Source of the DNA: an uncultured Clostridium sp.
Lineage (GTDB): Bacteria; Bacillota; Clostridia; TANB77; CAG-508
Length of the DNA: 64,000 bases
Assembly: GCA_902462295.1 (NCBI GenBank)
Contig: CABQAZ010000006.1
Coordinates: 1-64,000 of the forward strand
Direction of reading: 5' to 3'
The position numbers and the translations under genes are program-made. This document shows positions 41,098-50,120 of the stretch, piece by piece. The notes beneath the pieces are model-generated. The model had not been told where the DNA came from. It saw nothing but the letters and a program-made list of their open reading frames with translations, and did not search any database. Within the stretch, counting starts at the first letter, position 1. Every line of letters begins with the position of its first letter.

Positions 41098-43191
41098 TTG
41101 AAATCTAATAAAATTTTAAAAGCAATAAGTTATGTAGCATTATCAATATCAATAGTAACATTAATATTATCAATTATATGCATAGGAATAAAAAATTCAG
41201 AATATTTAAATGAAGAAAAGTATTTAGAATCTGAGAGATTTGCATTTGATTATATAATGTCATTAAGAGATATAGCGGACAAGTTAATACATGATAATAG
41301 TTTATATAATAGTACAAAAGATGGAGATATTAGTATATATCATATATATAATTATGATTTAAATTGGAATAATTTGAAAATTATGAATTTTTTGATTATT
41401 TATAAAAATAAAGCCATAACCAATGTTGAACTAAATACAATTAATGAAATAAAACAACATATTAATTCGGGAGATTCGAAAGATTCAGAAAAAGGGTATA
41501 AAAATGTCAATATTTTAGATGGAAAAATTCAAACAGATACGGAAAGTATAAGAAAATATGGAGAAAAATATTTAAGTAATTTTTTGATTACATATTATAC
41601 AACAGATACGAACAAAACAGACACAGTACTTACTGATGGTAGATATATAGAGTATATTTCAACAGATATAAATGATTTTGAAATATATAGTTCATATACT
41701 GAAGAATTGTATATGAATTCTTCAAGACAAATGGCATTAAAGTTTGTAGATATTATGAAACCTATTTATAATAATGCTTATGTAATATTTCCTGTTAGTT
41801 CAATATTAACAATATTATTGGTTATATATTTAGTGATAGTAATTGGATATGATGATAATGAAAATATAATAAAGATGAATAGTTTTGACTATATCCCTAT
41901 AGAAGTAATAAGCTTTTTTGCAATTCTTATTAGTTGCGTGCCATTTATAATGCTTGAAGTTGTAGAGAATGATTATAATGCAATAATTTCAATAGCAGTA
42001 ACTGCATATTTTGTAATATATGTTTGTAGTACAATAACTATGACTACAATAATAAAAAGAATAAAAGCTAAAAAAGTGTTAAAGACATCTATATCAGGAA
42101 AAATAATCCTTTTATGGTTAAAAGTTTGCAAAAAGTTGCTAAATAAAGTAAAAGATATATGGAGAACTATTACATATTCTGCCAGTATAACGTCAAAAGT
42201 TATAATTTCTGCTAGTATAATAATTTTTATATGGATTGTAATTTTATTATTATTTGGTGAAAATAATATGTTTCCTTTATTAATAGTTGCACTTATAGGT
42301 TTTATAATATATAAAATTATAAAAATATTGAAAGAATGCTCACAAATAGAAAATAAATTAAAGGAAATATATGATGGAAATAATAAAAATCAATTAAATA
42401 TAAATGAATTTACTATGCCATTTAAAAAAGCAGTTACATATTTAAATGATATTTCAAATGGATTTGAAAATGCTGTTCAAGAAAGAATGAAAAGTGAAAA
42501 GATGAAAGCAGAGTTAATAACAAATGTTTCCCATGATATAAAAACGCCATTGACATCTATTATCAATTATGTTAATTTACTAAAACAAGAAAACATACAA
42601 AATAAACAAGCTGAAGAATATATAGAAATATTAGATAATAAATCACAAAGGTTGAAAAAATTAACCGAAGATTTAGTAGAAGCATCTAAAATATCTACAG
42701 GAAATATATCTTTAAAATTGGAAAAAATTAATGTGGTGGAGCTTATAAAACAAGCAACAGGTGAATTTGGAGATAAGTTTCAAAAGAAAGGATTAGAAAT
42801 AATAATAAATTCAGAAGAAAATGATATTTGTATTATGGCAGATAGTAGATATATGTATAGAATTATAGATAATTTATACAGTAATATATCAAAATATGCA
42901 TTAGAAAATTCAAGAGTGTATGTTGATATAAAAAAATTGCCCCTAAAATACCCGGTCCCAGAGGTGCAAAATATTATTATAGAAATTAAAAATATATCAA
43001 AGGAAAAACTTAATATCTCTGCAGAAGAACTAATGCAAAGGTTTGTTAGAGGAGATAAATCTAGAACAACTGAGGGAAGCGGACTAGGAATTTCTATTGC
43101 ACAAAATTTAACAGAATTGCAAAATGGAAAGTTTGAGTTAAAACTTGATGGAGATTTATTTAAAGTTAAAATGATTTTTGAGAAGATTTAG
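41098..43191 (+). CDS. Sensor histidine kinase with an in-frame repeat insertion
   Basis: A 697-residue membrane kinase from a TTG start (AAAGGAGG upstream). The first helix is near residues 10-32; an extracytoplasmic sensor domain spans about 35-225, followed by several helices to about 420. The dimerisation domain has the phospho-acceptor His479 (NVSHDIKTPLTS), followed by the ATPase domain with N box (IIDNLYSNISKYA) and G boxes (TTEGSGLGIS). Residues 614-625 (LPLKYPVPEVQN) are encoded by a copy of the intergenic repeat. This inserts about 12 residues into a loop of the ATPase domain without breaking the frame. Confidence 0.92.
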   Translation: MKSNKILKAISYVALSISIVTLILSIICIGIKNSEYLNEEKYLESERFAFDYIMSLRDIADKLIHDNSLYNSTKDGDISIYHIYNYDLNWNNLKIMNFLIIYKNKAITNVELNTINEIKQHINSGDSKDSEKGYKNVNILDGKIQTDTESIRKYGEKYLSNFLITYYTTDTNKTDTVLTDGRYIEYISTDINDFEIYSSYTEELYMNSSRQMALKFVDIMKPIYNNAYVIFPVSSILTILLVIYLVIVIGYDDNENIIKMNSFDYIPIEVISFFAILISCVPFIMLEVVENDYNAIISIAVTAYFVIYVCSTITMTTIIKRIKAKKVLKTSISGKIILLWLKVCKKLLNKVKDIWRTITYSASITSKVIISASIIIFIWIVILLLFGENNMFPLLIVALIGFIIYKIIKILKECSQIENKLKEIYDGNNKNQLNINEFTMPFKKAVTYLNDISNGFENAVQERMKSEKMKAELITNVSHDIKTPLTSIINYVNLLKQENIQNKQAEEYIEILDNKSQRLKKLTEDLVEASKISTGNISLKLEKINVVELIKQATGEFGDKFQKKGLEIIINSEENDICIMADSRYMYRIIDNLYSNISKYALENSRVYVDIKKLPLKYPVPEVQNIIIEIKNISKEKLNISAEELMQRFVRGDKSRTTEGSGLGISIAQNLTELQNGKFELKLDGDLFKVKMIFEKI
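42937..42972 (+). repeat. Repeat copy inside the kinase coding sequence
   Basis: The sequence CCCCTAAAATACCCGGTCCC and the following AGAGGTGCAAAAT matches the intergenic copies at 40961-41080, best copy 1. It is a multiple of three in length here and stays in frame. Confidence 0.88.
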
Positions 43192-43207
43192 TAAAGAGGA
43201 ACAAAAT

Positions 43208-43847
43208 ATGAGGAAAAATTTAAAAATTTTAATAATAATAGTAACTTTTATAATAATAGGTGTTATAATAATAGGAGTTTTTATAAATAATAATAATAAA
43301 ATTATTGTGTGTATAGATGCTCGGACATGGTGGAACAGATGTTGGAGCGTCTAATGATAATAGATATGAAAAAGATGATACTTTGAAAGTTGCAAATATT
43401 GTACGTAAATATCTTGAGTCAAAAAACATAAAGGTTGTTATGACTAGAGATAATGATAAAACACTTACATTGCATGAGAGATGTAAAATTGCAAATAAGA
43501 AAAAGGCTGATGCATTTGTTTCTATACATAGAAATAGTGCTGATACAGGAAGTGGAGTTGAATCATGGATTAATAGCAGACAAAGTCAAGATGATATAAA
43601 TTTAGCAACGAATATTATGAATTACATATGTAAAACTAAAATTCAAAATAATAGAGGAATTAAATATGGAACAATAAAAGGGGAAGATACAGATTATTAT
43701 GTTTTAAATAATACTAAGATGCCAAGTTGTTTAATAGAGTTAGGGTTTATTTCAGATGAGAAAGATAATGAATTGTTCGATGAAAATATAGAAGATTATT
43801 CTAAAGCGATTGCAGATGGTATTATAGAAACTATAAATAATAGATAA
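43208..43847 (+). pseudogene. N-acetylmuramoyl-L-alanine amidase (AmiC type), frameshifted
   Basis: From ATG 43208 the frame encodes a basic start and a hydrophobic anchor, then KIIVCIDA. There, at 43321-43322, one extra C shifts the frame. The other frame continues LGHGGTDVGASN (expected DAGHGGTDVGASN), with zinc His, the Glu of the NRYEKDD block, SIHRNSA and the C-terminal Glu in CLIELGFIS. Without the extra base the protein would be about 212 residues, a normal small amidase_3 enzyme that cleaves between MurNAc and L-Ala. It could be a true mutation or a sequence error. Confidence 0.85.
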
Positions 43848-43862
43848 AGAAAGGATTATGAA

Positions 43863-44585
43863 ATGAACAATAAAAATAAAAAAATAAAAATAGTAAAAAT
43901 CGTTGTATTTATAATAACTATACTTCTCATGATAGGAATGACAATATATTTGTTTCCTTTAATGAAAAATTTATCTACTTATGAGGGACAAATAGAATTT
44001 AAAGAAAAAGTGAATAACTCTGGAATATATGGATTTTTATCATTGCTTGGATTACAATTTGCACAAATATTTTTAGTTGTATTACCTGGTGAACCCCTAG
44101 AAATACTAGCTGGAATGTGTTATGGAGCAATAGGAGGTGCTTTGTTTATATTATTTTCTGTTGCACTAACAACGGCTATAATTTTCTGGATAACTAGAAA
44201 AGTTGGAAAAGAACTATTATATGATTCATTTGGAAAAGAAAAAATAGATAAAATTGAAAAAAGTAAAGTTTTTCAAAATCCTCAAAATCTGGAATTTATA
44301 TTTGCTATTTGTTTTGCGGTTGTTGGAACACCAAAAGATTTACTTACTTATATAGGTGCATTATTTCCAATAAAACCATCACGATTTATTATTATTGCTA
44401 CACTATGTAGATTTCCATCTATTGTATCATCAACTATAGTTGGACAATATTTCTCTAAAGGAAATTGGAAAGTAAGTATAATTGTATATTTAATAACTTT
44501 TATTTTAACATTTTTAATTATTGCTTTAGTTAAATTTTTTGATAAGGAAAAAATTGCGGAAAAAGCATTGAAAGAATTGAAATAA
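43863..44585 (+). CDS. TVP38/TMEM64 (DedA-like) membrane protein
   Basis: A 240-residue protein with five or six helices. The family signature is visible in VVLPGEPLEILAGMCYGAIG (residues about 75-94) and in FVGTPKDL/GALFPIKPSRFI; these correspond to the F..(A/P)GP.E and G..R..P motifs of VTT-domain proteins. Members move lipids or undecaprenyl phosphate across membranes. It follows the amidase by 15 bases and may share its transcript. Confidence 0.88.
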   Translation: MNNKNKKIKIVKIVVFIITILLMIGMTIYLFPLMKNLSTYEGQIEFKEKVNNSGIYGFLSLLGLQFAQIFLVVLPGEPLEILAGMCYGAIGGALFILFSVALTTAIIFWITRKVGKELLYDSFGKEKIDKIEKSKVFQNPQNLEFIFAICFAVVGTPKDLLTYIGALFPIKPSRFIIIATLCRFPSIVSSTIVGQYFSKGNWKVSIIVYLITFILTFLIIALVKFFDKEKIAEKALKELK

Positions 44586-44717
44586 AGTGTTGACTAAGGA
44601 GGAAAATGTGTGATAAAATTATAAAAGTATAAGTAAAAACTTATTTTATATATAGTAACCTTCATGTTTTCACCAAAGGTGTTATCATAGATTAAAAAAT
44701 TTTAGGAGGAATTATTT

Positions 44718-45065
44718 ATGGCAGTAGATAATCTGAGTATTATACTTTTATTTCCAACATTTACTATTATGATTTTATTATTAATGTATTACGATATTCG
44801 GATGGAATATATGACTCATATGATATTTATATATTATAAAAAAGAGTTTAAATATTTAGAAAAACTAAGAGAAGAATTATATAAATTGTATTTTGGTGGA
44901 GAAAAATCGAAAATAGAAAAGCTAGACAAAGAAAAAGAAATAGAAAGATTAGCTAATAAAATAATAAAATCAGGAGATTTGTATTTAAAGAAAAAATGGT
45001 TTGACCAAGAAAAAGAAAAAGAAATAAAAGAAATAGTAGAATATACAAAAGAGATATTATTATAA
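44718..45065 (+). CDS. Hypothetical membrane-anchored helical protein (115 residues)
   Basis: One hydrophobic segment (residues about 5-25) is followed by a cytoplasmic, highly charged coiled-coil-like tail (EFKYLEKLREELYKLYFGGE, EKLDKEKEIERLANKIIKSG). I do not recognise it. RBS AGGAGGA precedes the ATG. It has its own terminator downstream. The 130 bases upstream hold only short AT-rich sequence and a possible promoter. Confidence 0.6.
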   Translation: MAVDNLSIILLFPTFTIMILLLMYYDIRMEYMTHMIFIYYKKEFKYLEKLREELYKLYFGGEKSKIEKLDKEKEIERLANKIIKSGDLYLKKKWFDQEKEKEIKEIVEYTKEILL

Positions 45066-45077
45066 TAATTAAAGAAA

Positions 45078-45101
45078 AAGGGACTAAGCAAGTCCTTTTT
45101 T
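45078..45101 (+). terminator. Intrinsic terminator
   Basis: AAGGGACT, AAGCA loop, AGTCCTTTTTTC. Confidence 0.88.
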
Positions 45102-45198
45102 CTGCTTTATTACTAAAAATATCAAAAATAATTGCCAAAAAAAAGAGAATATGGTATAATATGATAGTATTTAAGCGAATTTGAAAGGAGTTGTACCA

Positions 45199-46419
45199 AT
45201 GACATTAGTAGAAGATTTAAAATGGAGAGGACTAATAAAAGATATATCAAGTCCAGAATTGGAAGAAAAATTAAACAAAGGTGGTTTAAAGTTTTATATA
45301 GGAACAGACCCAACAGCAGACAGCTTACATGTAGGACATTTATCAAGTTTTTTAATTTCTAAAAGATTAAAAGAAGCAGGTCATCATCCAATTCTTTTAG
45401 TAGGTGGAGGAACAGGAATGATAGGAGACCCAAGACCTACAACAGAAAGAGCTATGATAAGCAAAGAACAAGTTAAACACAATTTTGAAAGCTTAAAAGC
45501 TCAAGTAGAAAAAATATTTGGATTTGAAGTAGTAAACAATAATGATTGGTATCAAGATATAAATGTAATAGATTTTTTAAGAGATTACGGAAAATATTTT
45601 AATGTTAATTATATGTTAGATAAAGACATTATAAGAAGAAGACTAGATACAGGAATTACATATACAGAATTTTCATATATGATATTACAAGCACTAGATT
45701 TTAAACATTTACATGAATTCAAAGGAGTAGATTTACAATGTGCAGGTTCAGACCAATGGGGAAACATTACAGCAGGAATAGACTTAATAAGAAGGTCAAC
45801 AGGTGATGAAGTATATGGATTTACAATGCCATTAGTAACAGACTCACAAGGAAAGAAATTTGGAAAAAGTGAAGGAAATGCCTTATGGCTTGATAAAACT
45901 AAAACCTCAAGTTATAAACTATATCAATTTTTTGTAAATGTAGAAGATAGTATGGTAATAGATTATTTAAAAATATATACATTTTTATCAAAAGAAGAAA
46001 TTGAAGAATATGAAAAGAAGAACAATGAACATCCTGAATTAAGAGAAGCACATAAAGCTTTGGCAAGAGAAATAATAACATTTTTACATGGAAAAGAAGA
46101 ATATGAAAGAGCAGAAAAATTGGCACAAAATTTATTTAACAATGAATTTAAAAATCTAACAAAACAAGACATTACAGATTTATTTGATGAACAAGATATC
46201 AAAGAAGTAGAAAGCAATATGGGATTAGTTGATATGTTAGTAAAAGTTGGAACTGCTTCTAGCAAAAGAGAAGCAAGAGAATTTATACAAAGTGGAGCTA
46301 TTTCGATAAATGGAGAAAAAGTTACAGATGTAACAACAATAATAGACGATATGTTTATAGATAATACATATATAATTATAAAAAGAGGTAAGAAAAATTA
46401 CTATGTAGGTAGAAAATAA
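45199..46419 (+). CDS. tyrS: Tyrosyl-tRNA synthetase
   Basis: A 406-residue class I synthetase. HIGH-type motif HVGHL follows GTDPTADSL; KMSKS-type motif is KFGKSEG; the Tyr-binding YILD/QPD-type residues are in YMILQALDF and AGSDQWGNITAGI. An S4 domain ends the protein (SKREAREFIQSGAISINGEK). The TTG at 45181 is the edge of the reading frame; ATG 45199 is preferred because AAAGGAG is eight bases upstream. Promoter TTGCCA and TATAAT near 45135-45162. I see no T-box leader. Confidence 0.96.
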   Translation: MTLVEDLKWRGLIKDISSPELEEKLNKGGLKFYIGTDPTADSLHVGHLSSFLISKRLKEAGHHPILLVGGGTGMIGDPRPTTERAMISKEQVKHNFESLKAQVEKIFGFEVVNNNDWYQDINVIDFLRDYGKYFNVNYMLDKDIIRRRLDTGITYTEFSYMILQALDFKHLHEFKGVDLQCAGSDQWGNITAGIDLIRRSTGDEVYGFTMPLVTDSQGKKFGKSEGNALWLDKTKTSSYKLYQFFVNVEDSMVIDYLKIYTFLSKEEIEEYEKKNNEHPELREAHKALAREIITFLHGKEEYERAEKLAQNLFNNEFKNLTKQDITDLFDEQDIKEVESNMGLVDMLVKVGTASSKREAREFIQSGAISINGEKVTDVTTIIDDMFIDNTYIIIKRGKKNYYVGRK

Positions 46420-46450
46420 AATATATATAAATAAAAGGAGTGTGAGGAAA

Positions 46451-46541
46451 ATGAGTGAGGAACCGCAAGAAAATCCAAAGCTGAAAATGGATAAAAACTT
46501 GATATATCAAAAAATAATGCAAGGTTCTGTGCTCATTTTTT
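46451..46541 (+). terminator. Terminator or attenuator before mgtE
   Basis: ATGAGTGAGGAACC (46451-46464) can pair with GGTTCTGTGCTCAT (46523-46536; three G-U pairs, one mismatch), directly followed by six T. Translation of the leader frame would melt the left arm, so attenuation is possible. It could also simply end the tyrS transcript. Confidence 0.6.
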
Positions 46542-46543
46542 GA
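46451..46543 (+). CDS. Possible Mg2+-sensing leader peptide of the mgtE operon
   Basis: A 30-residue frame starts MSEEPQENPKLKMDKN with AGGAG-type RBSs at 46435 and 46444. The N-terminus is acidic and proline-containing. Leader peptides of this kind (E. coli MgtL) destabilise the ribosome at low Mg2+. Its start region is also the left arm of a terminator hairpin. The right arm covers its last codons. It ends 48 bases before mgtE. The gene is not proven; no family is known to me. Confidence 0.45.
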   Translation: MSEEPQENPKLKMDKNLIYQKIMQGSVLIF

Positions 46544-46590
46544 TACGTTATTTTTTAATCCATTTCTAAAAATAAATAAGGGGGAAAGAA

Positions 46591-47928
46591 ATGGAAATAG
46601 AAGAAATAAAAGAATTAGTAGAAAATAAGAAATTCACACAATTAAAAAACAAGCTAAAAGAAATGAATAGTGCTGATATTTCAGAAATATTAGATGAACT
46701 AGAAGATAAAGAAAGTGTAATAATAGTATTTAGATTACTTGCAAAAGAAAAAGCAGGTGAAACATTTTCTCATATGGAATCAGATATGAGAGAAAAACTA
46801 ATACAAGATTTAACAGATACAGAGTTAAAAAACGTATTAGATGAATTATTTATGGATGATACAGTAGACTTAATAGAAGAAATGCCATCAAATGTTGTTC
46901 CTAAAATCTTAAAAGCAATTTCACATGATGACAGAAAAATTATAAATGAATTACTAAAATATCCAGACGATAGTGCTGGAAGTATAATGACAACAGAATT
47001 TATAGACTTAAAAGAAAATATGACAGTTGAAGAAGCTTTAAAAAGAATAAGAAAAATTGCAGTAGATTCAGAAACAATATATACATGTTATGTTTTAGAC
47101 GAAAAAAGAATATTAAAAGGAATTATAAATATAAAAGATATATTGTTAGGAGAAAGAGAAGTAAAAATAGGAACATTAATGGAAACTAATATAATATCTG
47201 TAAATACTTTAGAAGACCAAGAGGATGTAGCAAAAAAATTTGATAAATATGATTTCTATGCATTGCCTGTAGTAGATTATGAAAATAGATTAGTAGGAAT
47301 TATAACAGTTGATGACGCTATTAATGTTATACAAGATGAAGTATCAGAAGATTTTGAAAAAATGGCAGCCATAACACCTACAGAAGAGGGATATTTTCAA
47401 ACATCAGTATTTAAACATGCAAAAAGTAGGATATTATGGTTATTAATATTAATGTTATCATCAGCACTTACGGGTAATATATTAACTAAATATGAGGATG
47501 CATTTGCTGTAGTGCCAATATTAGTTTCATTTATCCCTATGATAATGGGAACTGGAGGAAATTGTGGTTCACAAAGTTCAACACTTATAATTCGTGGACT
47601 TGCCACAGACGAAATAAAATTAAAAGATGTATTCAGAGTACTTTGGAAAGAAATTAGAGTTGCAATAGTTGTTGGAATTGCTTTAGCTATTGTAAATACA
47701 ATAAGAATAATGATTCAATATCACAATATACAACTTGCAATCGTTCTTGGAATAACTTTAATTGCTACAGTTGTTGTTTCTAAAGTAATAGGCTGTACAT
47801 TACCTTTACTTGCTAAAAGATTAAAATTAGACCCTGCAATTATGGCAGCACCATTAATTACAACAGTTGTTGATGTGTGTTCAATATTAGTGTATTTTCA
47901 AGTTGCAACACATATTATGGGACTTTAA
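46591..47928 (+). CDS. mgtE: MgtE magnesium transporter, copy 1
   Basis: A 445-residue Mg2+ channel. The N-domain (residues 1-125, repeated LDELEDKESVIIVFRLL-type helices) and two CBS domains (about 130-250, with FIDLKENMTVEEA and YALPVVDYENRLVGIITVDD) gate the pore by sensing cytoplasmic Mg2+. Five helices follow, with the selectivity motif GTGGNCGSQSS and a C-terminal PxxxT-V-D segment (APLITTVVDVCS). RBS GGGGGAAAG precedes the ATG. It is followed by a second copy 22 bases later. Confidence 0.96.
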   Translation: MEIEEIKELVENKKFTQLKNKLKEMNSADISEILDELEDKESVIIVFRLLAKEKAGETFSHMESDMREKLIQDLTDTELKNVLDELFMDDTVDLIEEMPSNVVPKILKAISHDDRKIINELLKYPDDSAGSIMTTEFIDLKENMTVEEALKRIRKIAVDSETIYTCYVLDEKRILKGIINIKDILLGEREVKIGTLMETNIISVNTLEDQEDVAKKFDKYDFYALPVVDYENRLVGIITVDDAINVIQDEVSEDFEKMAAITPTEEGYFQTSVFKHAKSRILWLLILMLSSALTGNILTKYEDAFAVVPILVSFIPMIMGTGGNCGSQSSTLIIRGLATDEIKLKDVFRVLWKEIRVAIVVGIALAIVNTIRIMIQYHNIQLAIVLGITLIATVVVSKVIGCTLPLLAKRLKLDPAIMAAPLITTVVDVCSILVYFQVATHIMGL

Positions 47929-47950
47929 AATGATTGGAGGGTGATAAAAA

Positions 47951-49285
47951 ATGAATATAGAAGAAATAAGAGAATTAATAGAAAATAAACAATTTACAAA
48001 ATTAAAAAAAGAAATTAAAGAAATGAAAAGTGCAGATGTCTCAATGATATTGGATGAGCTTGATAAAGAACAGGCAGTTATTGTATTTAGATTACTATCA
48101 AAAGAAAAAGCAGGAATGGCATTCTCATATATGGAAACAGACATGAGAGAAAAGTTAATAAAAGATTTAACAGATACAGAATTAAAAAATGTATTAGATG
48201 AATTATTTATGGATGATACGGTAGATTTAATAGAAGAAATGCCATCAAATGTGGTAACTAGAATTTTAAGAAATGTAGATAAAAATGATAGAAAAATAAT
48301 AAATGAATTATTAAAATATCCAGATGATAGTGCTGGAAGTATAATGACAACAGAATTTATAGATTTAAAAGAAAATATGACAATAGAACAAGCTTTAGAT
48401 AGAATACGTAAAATAGGAACAGATTCAGAAACAATATATACATGTTATGTTTTAAATCAAAATAGAAAATTACAAGGAATTATAAGTATAAAAGAACTAT
48501 TATTAGCTAAGGAAGATAGTTTGATTTCTGATAATATGGAAACTAATATAATATCTGTAAATACTTTAGAAGATAAAGAAGAAGTAGCAAAGAAATTTGA
48601 TAAATATGATTTATATGCTTTGCCTGTGGTTGATAAAGAAAATAGATTAGTTGGAATAGTAACAGTTGATGATGCTATAAATGTATTACAAGATGAAGCA
48701 GAAGAGGATTTCGAGAAAATGGCAGCCATGGCACCAACAGAAGAAAGTTATTTTGAAACATCAGTGTTTAAACATGCAAAAAATAGGATTGTATGGTTAT
48801 TAGTATTAATGCTATCATCAGCAATAACGGGAACAATTATAACAAATTATGAAAATGCATTTGCAACAGTACCATTGTTAGTAGCATTTATACCAATGTT
48901 AATGGACACTGGTGGTAACTGTGGCTCACAGAGTTCAACATTAATAATAAGAGGTCTCGCGACTGATGAACTTGAAGTAAAAGATGTGTTTAAAATTTTA
49001 TGGAAAGAAGTAAGAATAGCCGTCTTAGTAGGATTATCATTAACACTTATTAATGGACTTAGAATTTTTGCACAGTATAAAAATTTACAACTTGCATGTA
49101 CAGTTGGATTAAGTATAACTGTTACTGTTATATTATCTAAATCGATTGGTTGTTTATTACCTTTACTTGCTAAAAAACTAAAATTAGACCCAGCAATTAT
49201 GGCTGCACCTTTGATTACTACTATTGTTGATATTCTTTCTGTATTGGTATATTTTAATATTGCTACAGCAATTATGGGGATTTAA
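47951..49285 (+). CDS. mgtE: MgtE magnesium transporter, copy 2 (tandem paralogue)
   Basis: A 444-residue paralogue with the same domain order and most of the same residues as copy 1 (N-domain, two CBS domains, pore). The pore motif is MDTGGNCGSQSS instead of MGTGGNCGSQSS, and the CBS linker differs. The tandem order and high identity point to a gene duplication. MgtE works as a homodimer; mixed dimers are conceivable. A difference in Mg2+ affinity or gating may have driven retention. Confidence 0.95.
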   Translation: MNIEEIRELIENKQFTKLKKEIKEMKSADVSMILDELDKEQAVIVFRLLSKEKAGMAFSYMETDMREKLIKDLTDTELKNVLDELFMDDTVDLIEEMPSNVVTRILRNVDKNDRKIINELLKYPDDSAGSIMTTEFIDLKENMTIEQALDRIRKIGTDSETIYTCYVLNQNRKLQGIISIKELLLAKEDSLISDNMETNIISVNTLEDKEEVAKKFDKYDLYALPVVDKENRLVGIVTVDDAINVLQDEAEEDFEKMAAMAPTEESYFETSVFKHAKNRIVWLLVLMLSSAITGTIITNYENAFATVPLLVAFIPMLMDTGGNCGSQSSTLIIRGLATDELEVKDVFKILWKEVRIAVLVGLSLTLINGLRIFAQYKNLQLACTVGLSITVTVILSKSIGCLLPLLAKKLKLDPAIMAAPLITTIVDILSVLVYFNIATAIMGI

Positions 49286-49329
49286 AGTTACAAAATATTA
49301 TAAGTTTTGAAAAAATTAACATAAATGTA

Positions 49330-49510
49330 TTGACAAAAATTTGATATTTTAGTACAATAAAAAATATATTTAAGAGTATATCTAAGAAATAAATAAATTT
49401 TGAGCGATATAGGATAACCAAAAAGCATAGACGGTTATTTACACGATGTATAGATTTTAAAAGTCTTGCAAAGGAGTCTTAATAAGAGATTTCTTTGTGA
49501 GGCTTTTTTA
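49330..49510 (+). ncRNA. Promoter-leader-terminator unit of unknown type
   Basis: TTGACA (49330-49335), 17 bases and TACAAT (49353-49358), then about 100 bases with a stem built from ATAACC and GGTTAT (near 49410-49436). A strong terminator follows at 49462-49510 (AGTCTTGCAAAG with CTTTGTGAGGCT, then T6). The terminator precedes the gene at 49541. It might be an attenuator, riboswitch or small RNA; I cannot match it to a known riboswitch consensus. Confidence 0.45.
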
Positions 49511-49540
49511 TATAAAATGAAATGAAATGAGGTGAAAACA

Positions 49541-50104
49541 ATGCCAAAGTTTATGATGATAGTTGGACCACAAGCAGTAGGAAAAATGACTGTTGGACAA
49601 GAATTATCGGAAATAACAAATTTTAAATTATTACATAATCATATGACAATAGAATTATTAACTAAAATATTTGATTATAGTAAAGAGTCTTATACAAAAC
49701 TTAATTTAGATTTTAGAACACAAATATTTGAAGAATTTTCAAAAAGTAATGAATATGGAATAATTTTTACTTGTTGCTTTGATTTTGATGTTAAAGAAGA
49801 ATGGGAAATAATTGAAAAATGGAGAAATATTTTTAAAGAAAAAGGTGGAGAATGTTATTTTGTTGAATTAGAAACGACTTTAGAAGAAAGATTACGAAGG
49901 AATAAAACAAATAATAGGTTAAGCCATAAACCATCAAAAAGAGATTTGGAGTGGAGCGAAAATGATATTATAGAATCTATGGAAAAACATAGACTAAATT
50001 CTTATCCTAATGAAATACAATTTGAAAATTATTATAGAATTGATAATACTAATATATCAGCAGAAGAAACTGCAAAATTAATAAAAGAAAAATTTGATTT
50101 ATAG
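49541..50104 (+). CDS. AAA/kinase-like nucleotide-binding protein
   Basis: About 187 residues, P-loop protein with Walker A VGPQAVGKMTVG at residues 7-18, LID-like ERLRRNKTNNRLS and a shikimate-kinase-like plan. It probably phosphorylates a small metabolite, but no substrate is indicated. ATG 49541 is preferred to the GTG at 49532 because GAGGTG is the Shine-Dalgarno. It is followed 16 bases later by a GNAT gene and may share its transcript. Confidence 0.78.
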   Translation: MPKFMMIVGPQAVGKMTVGQELSEITNFKLLHNHMTIELLTKIFDYSKESYTKLNLDFRTQIFEEFSKSNEYGIIFTCCFDFDVKEEWEIIEKWRNIFKEKGGECYFVELETTLEERLRRNKTNNRLSHKPSKRDLEWSENDIIESMEKHRLNSYPNEIQFENYYRIDNTNISAEETAKLIKEKFDL

Positions 50105-50120
50105 AAAGAAGGAATTATAT

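Noticed and set aside
45102..45198. T-box leader before tyrS
   Set aside because: Only about 95 bases lie between the upstream terminator and the gene, and no T-box core or specifier stem is visible. The same holds for the regions before hisS and the MetRS-like gene.
46420..46590. M-box (Mg2+) riboswitch upstream of mgtE
   Set aside because: The 170 bases lack the conserved M-box stems and are mostly taken up by the leader frame and a terminator hairpin.
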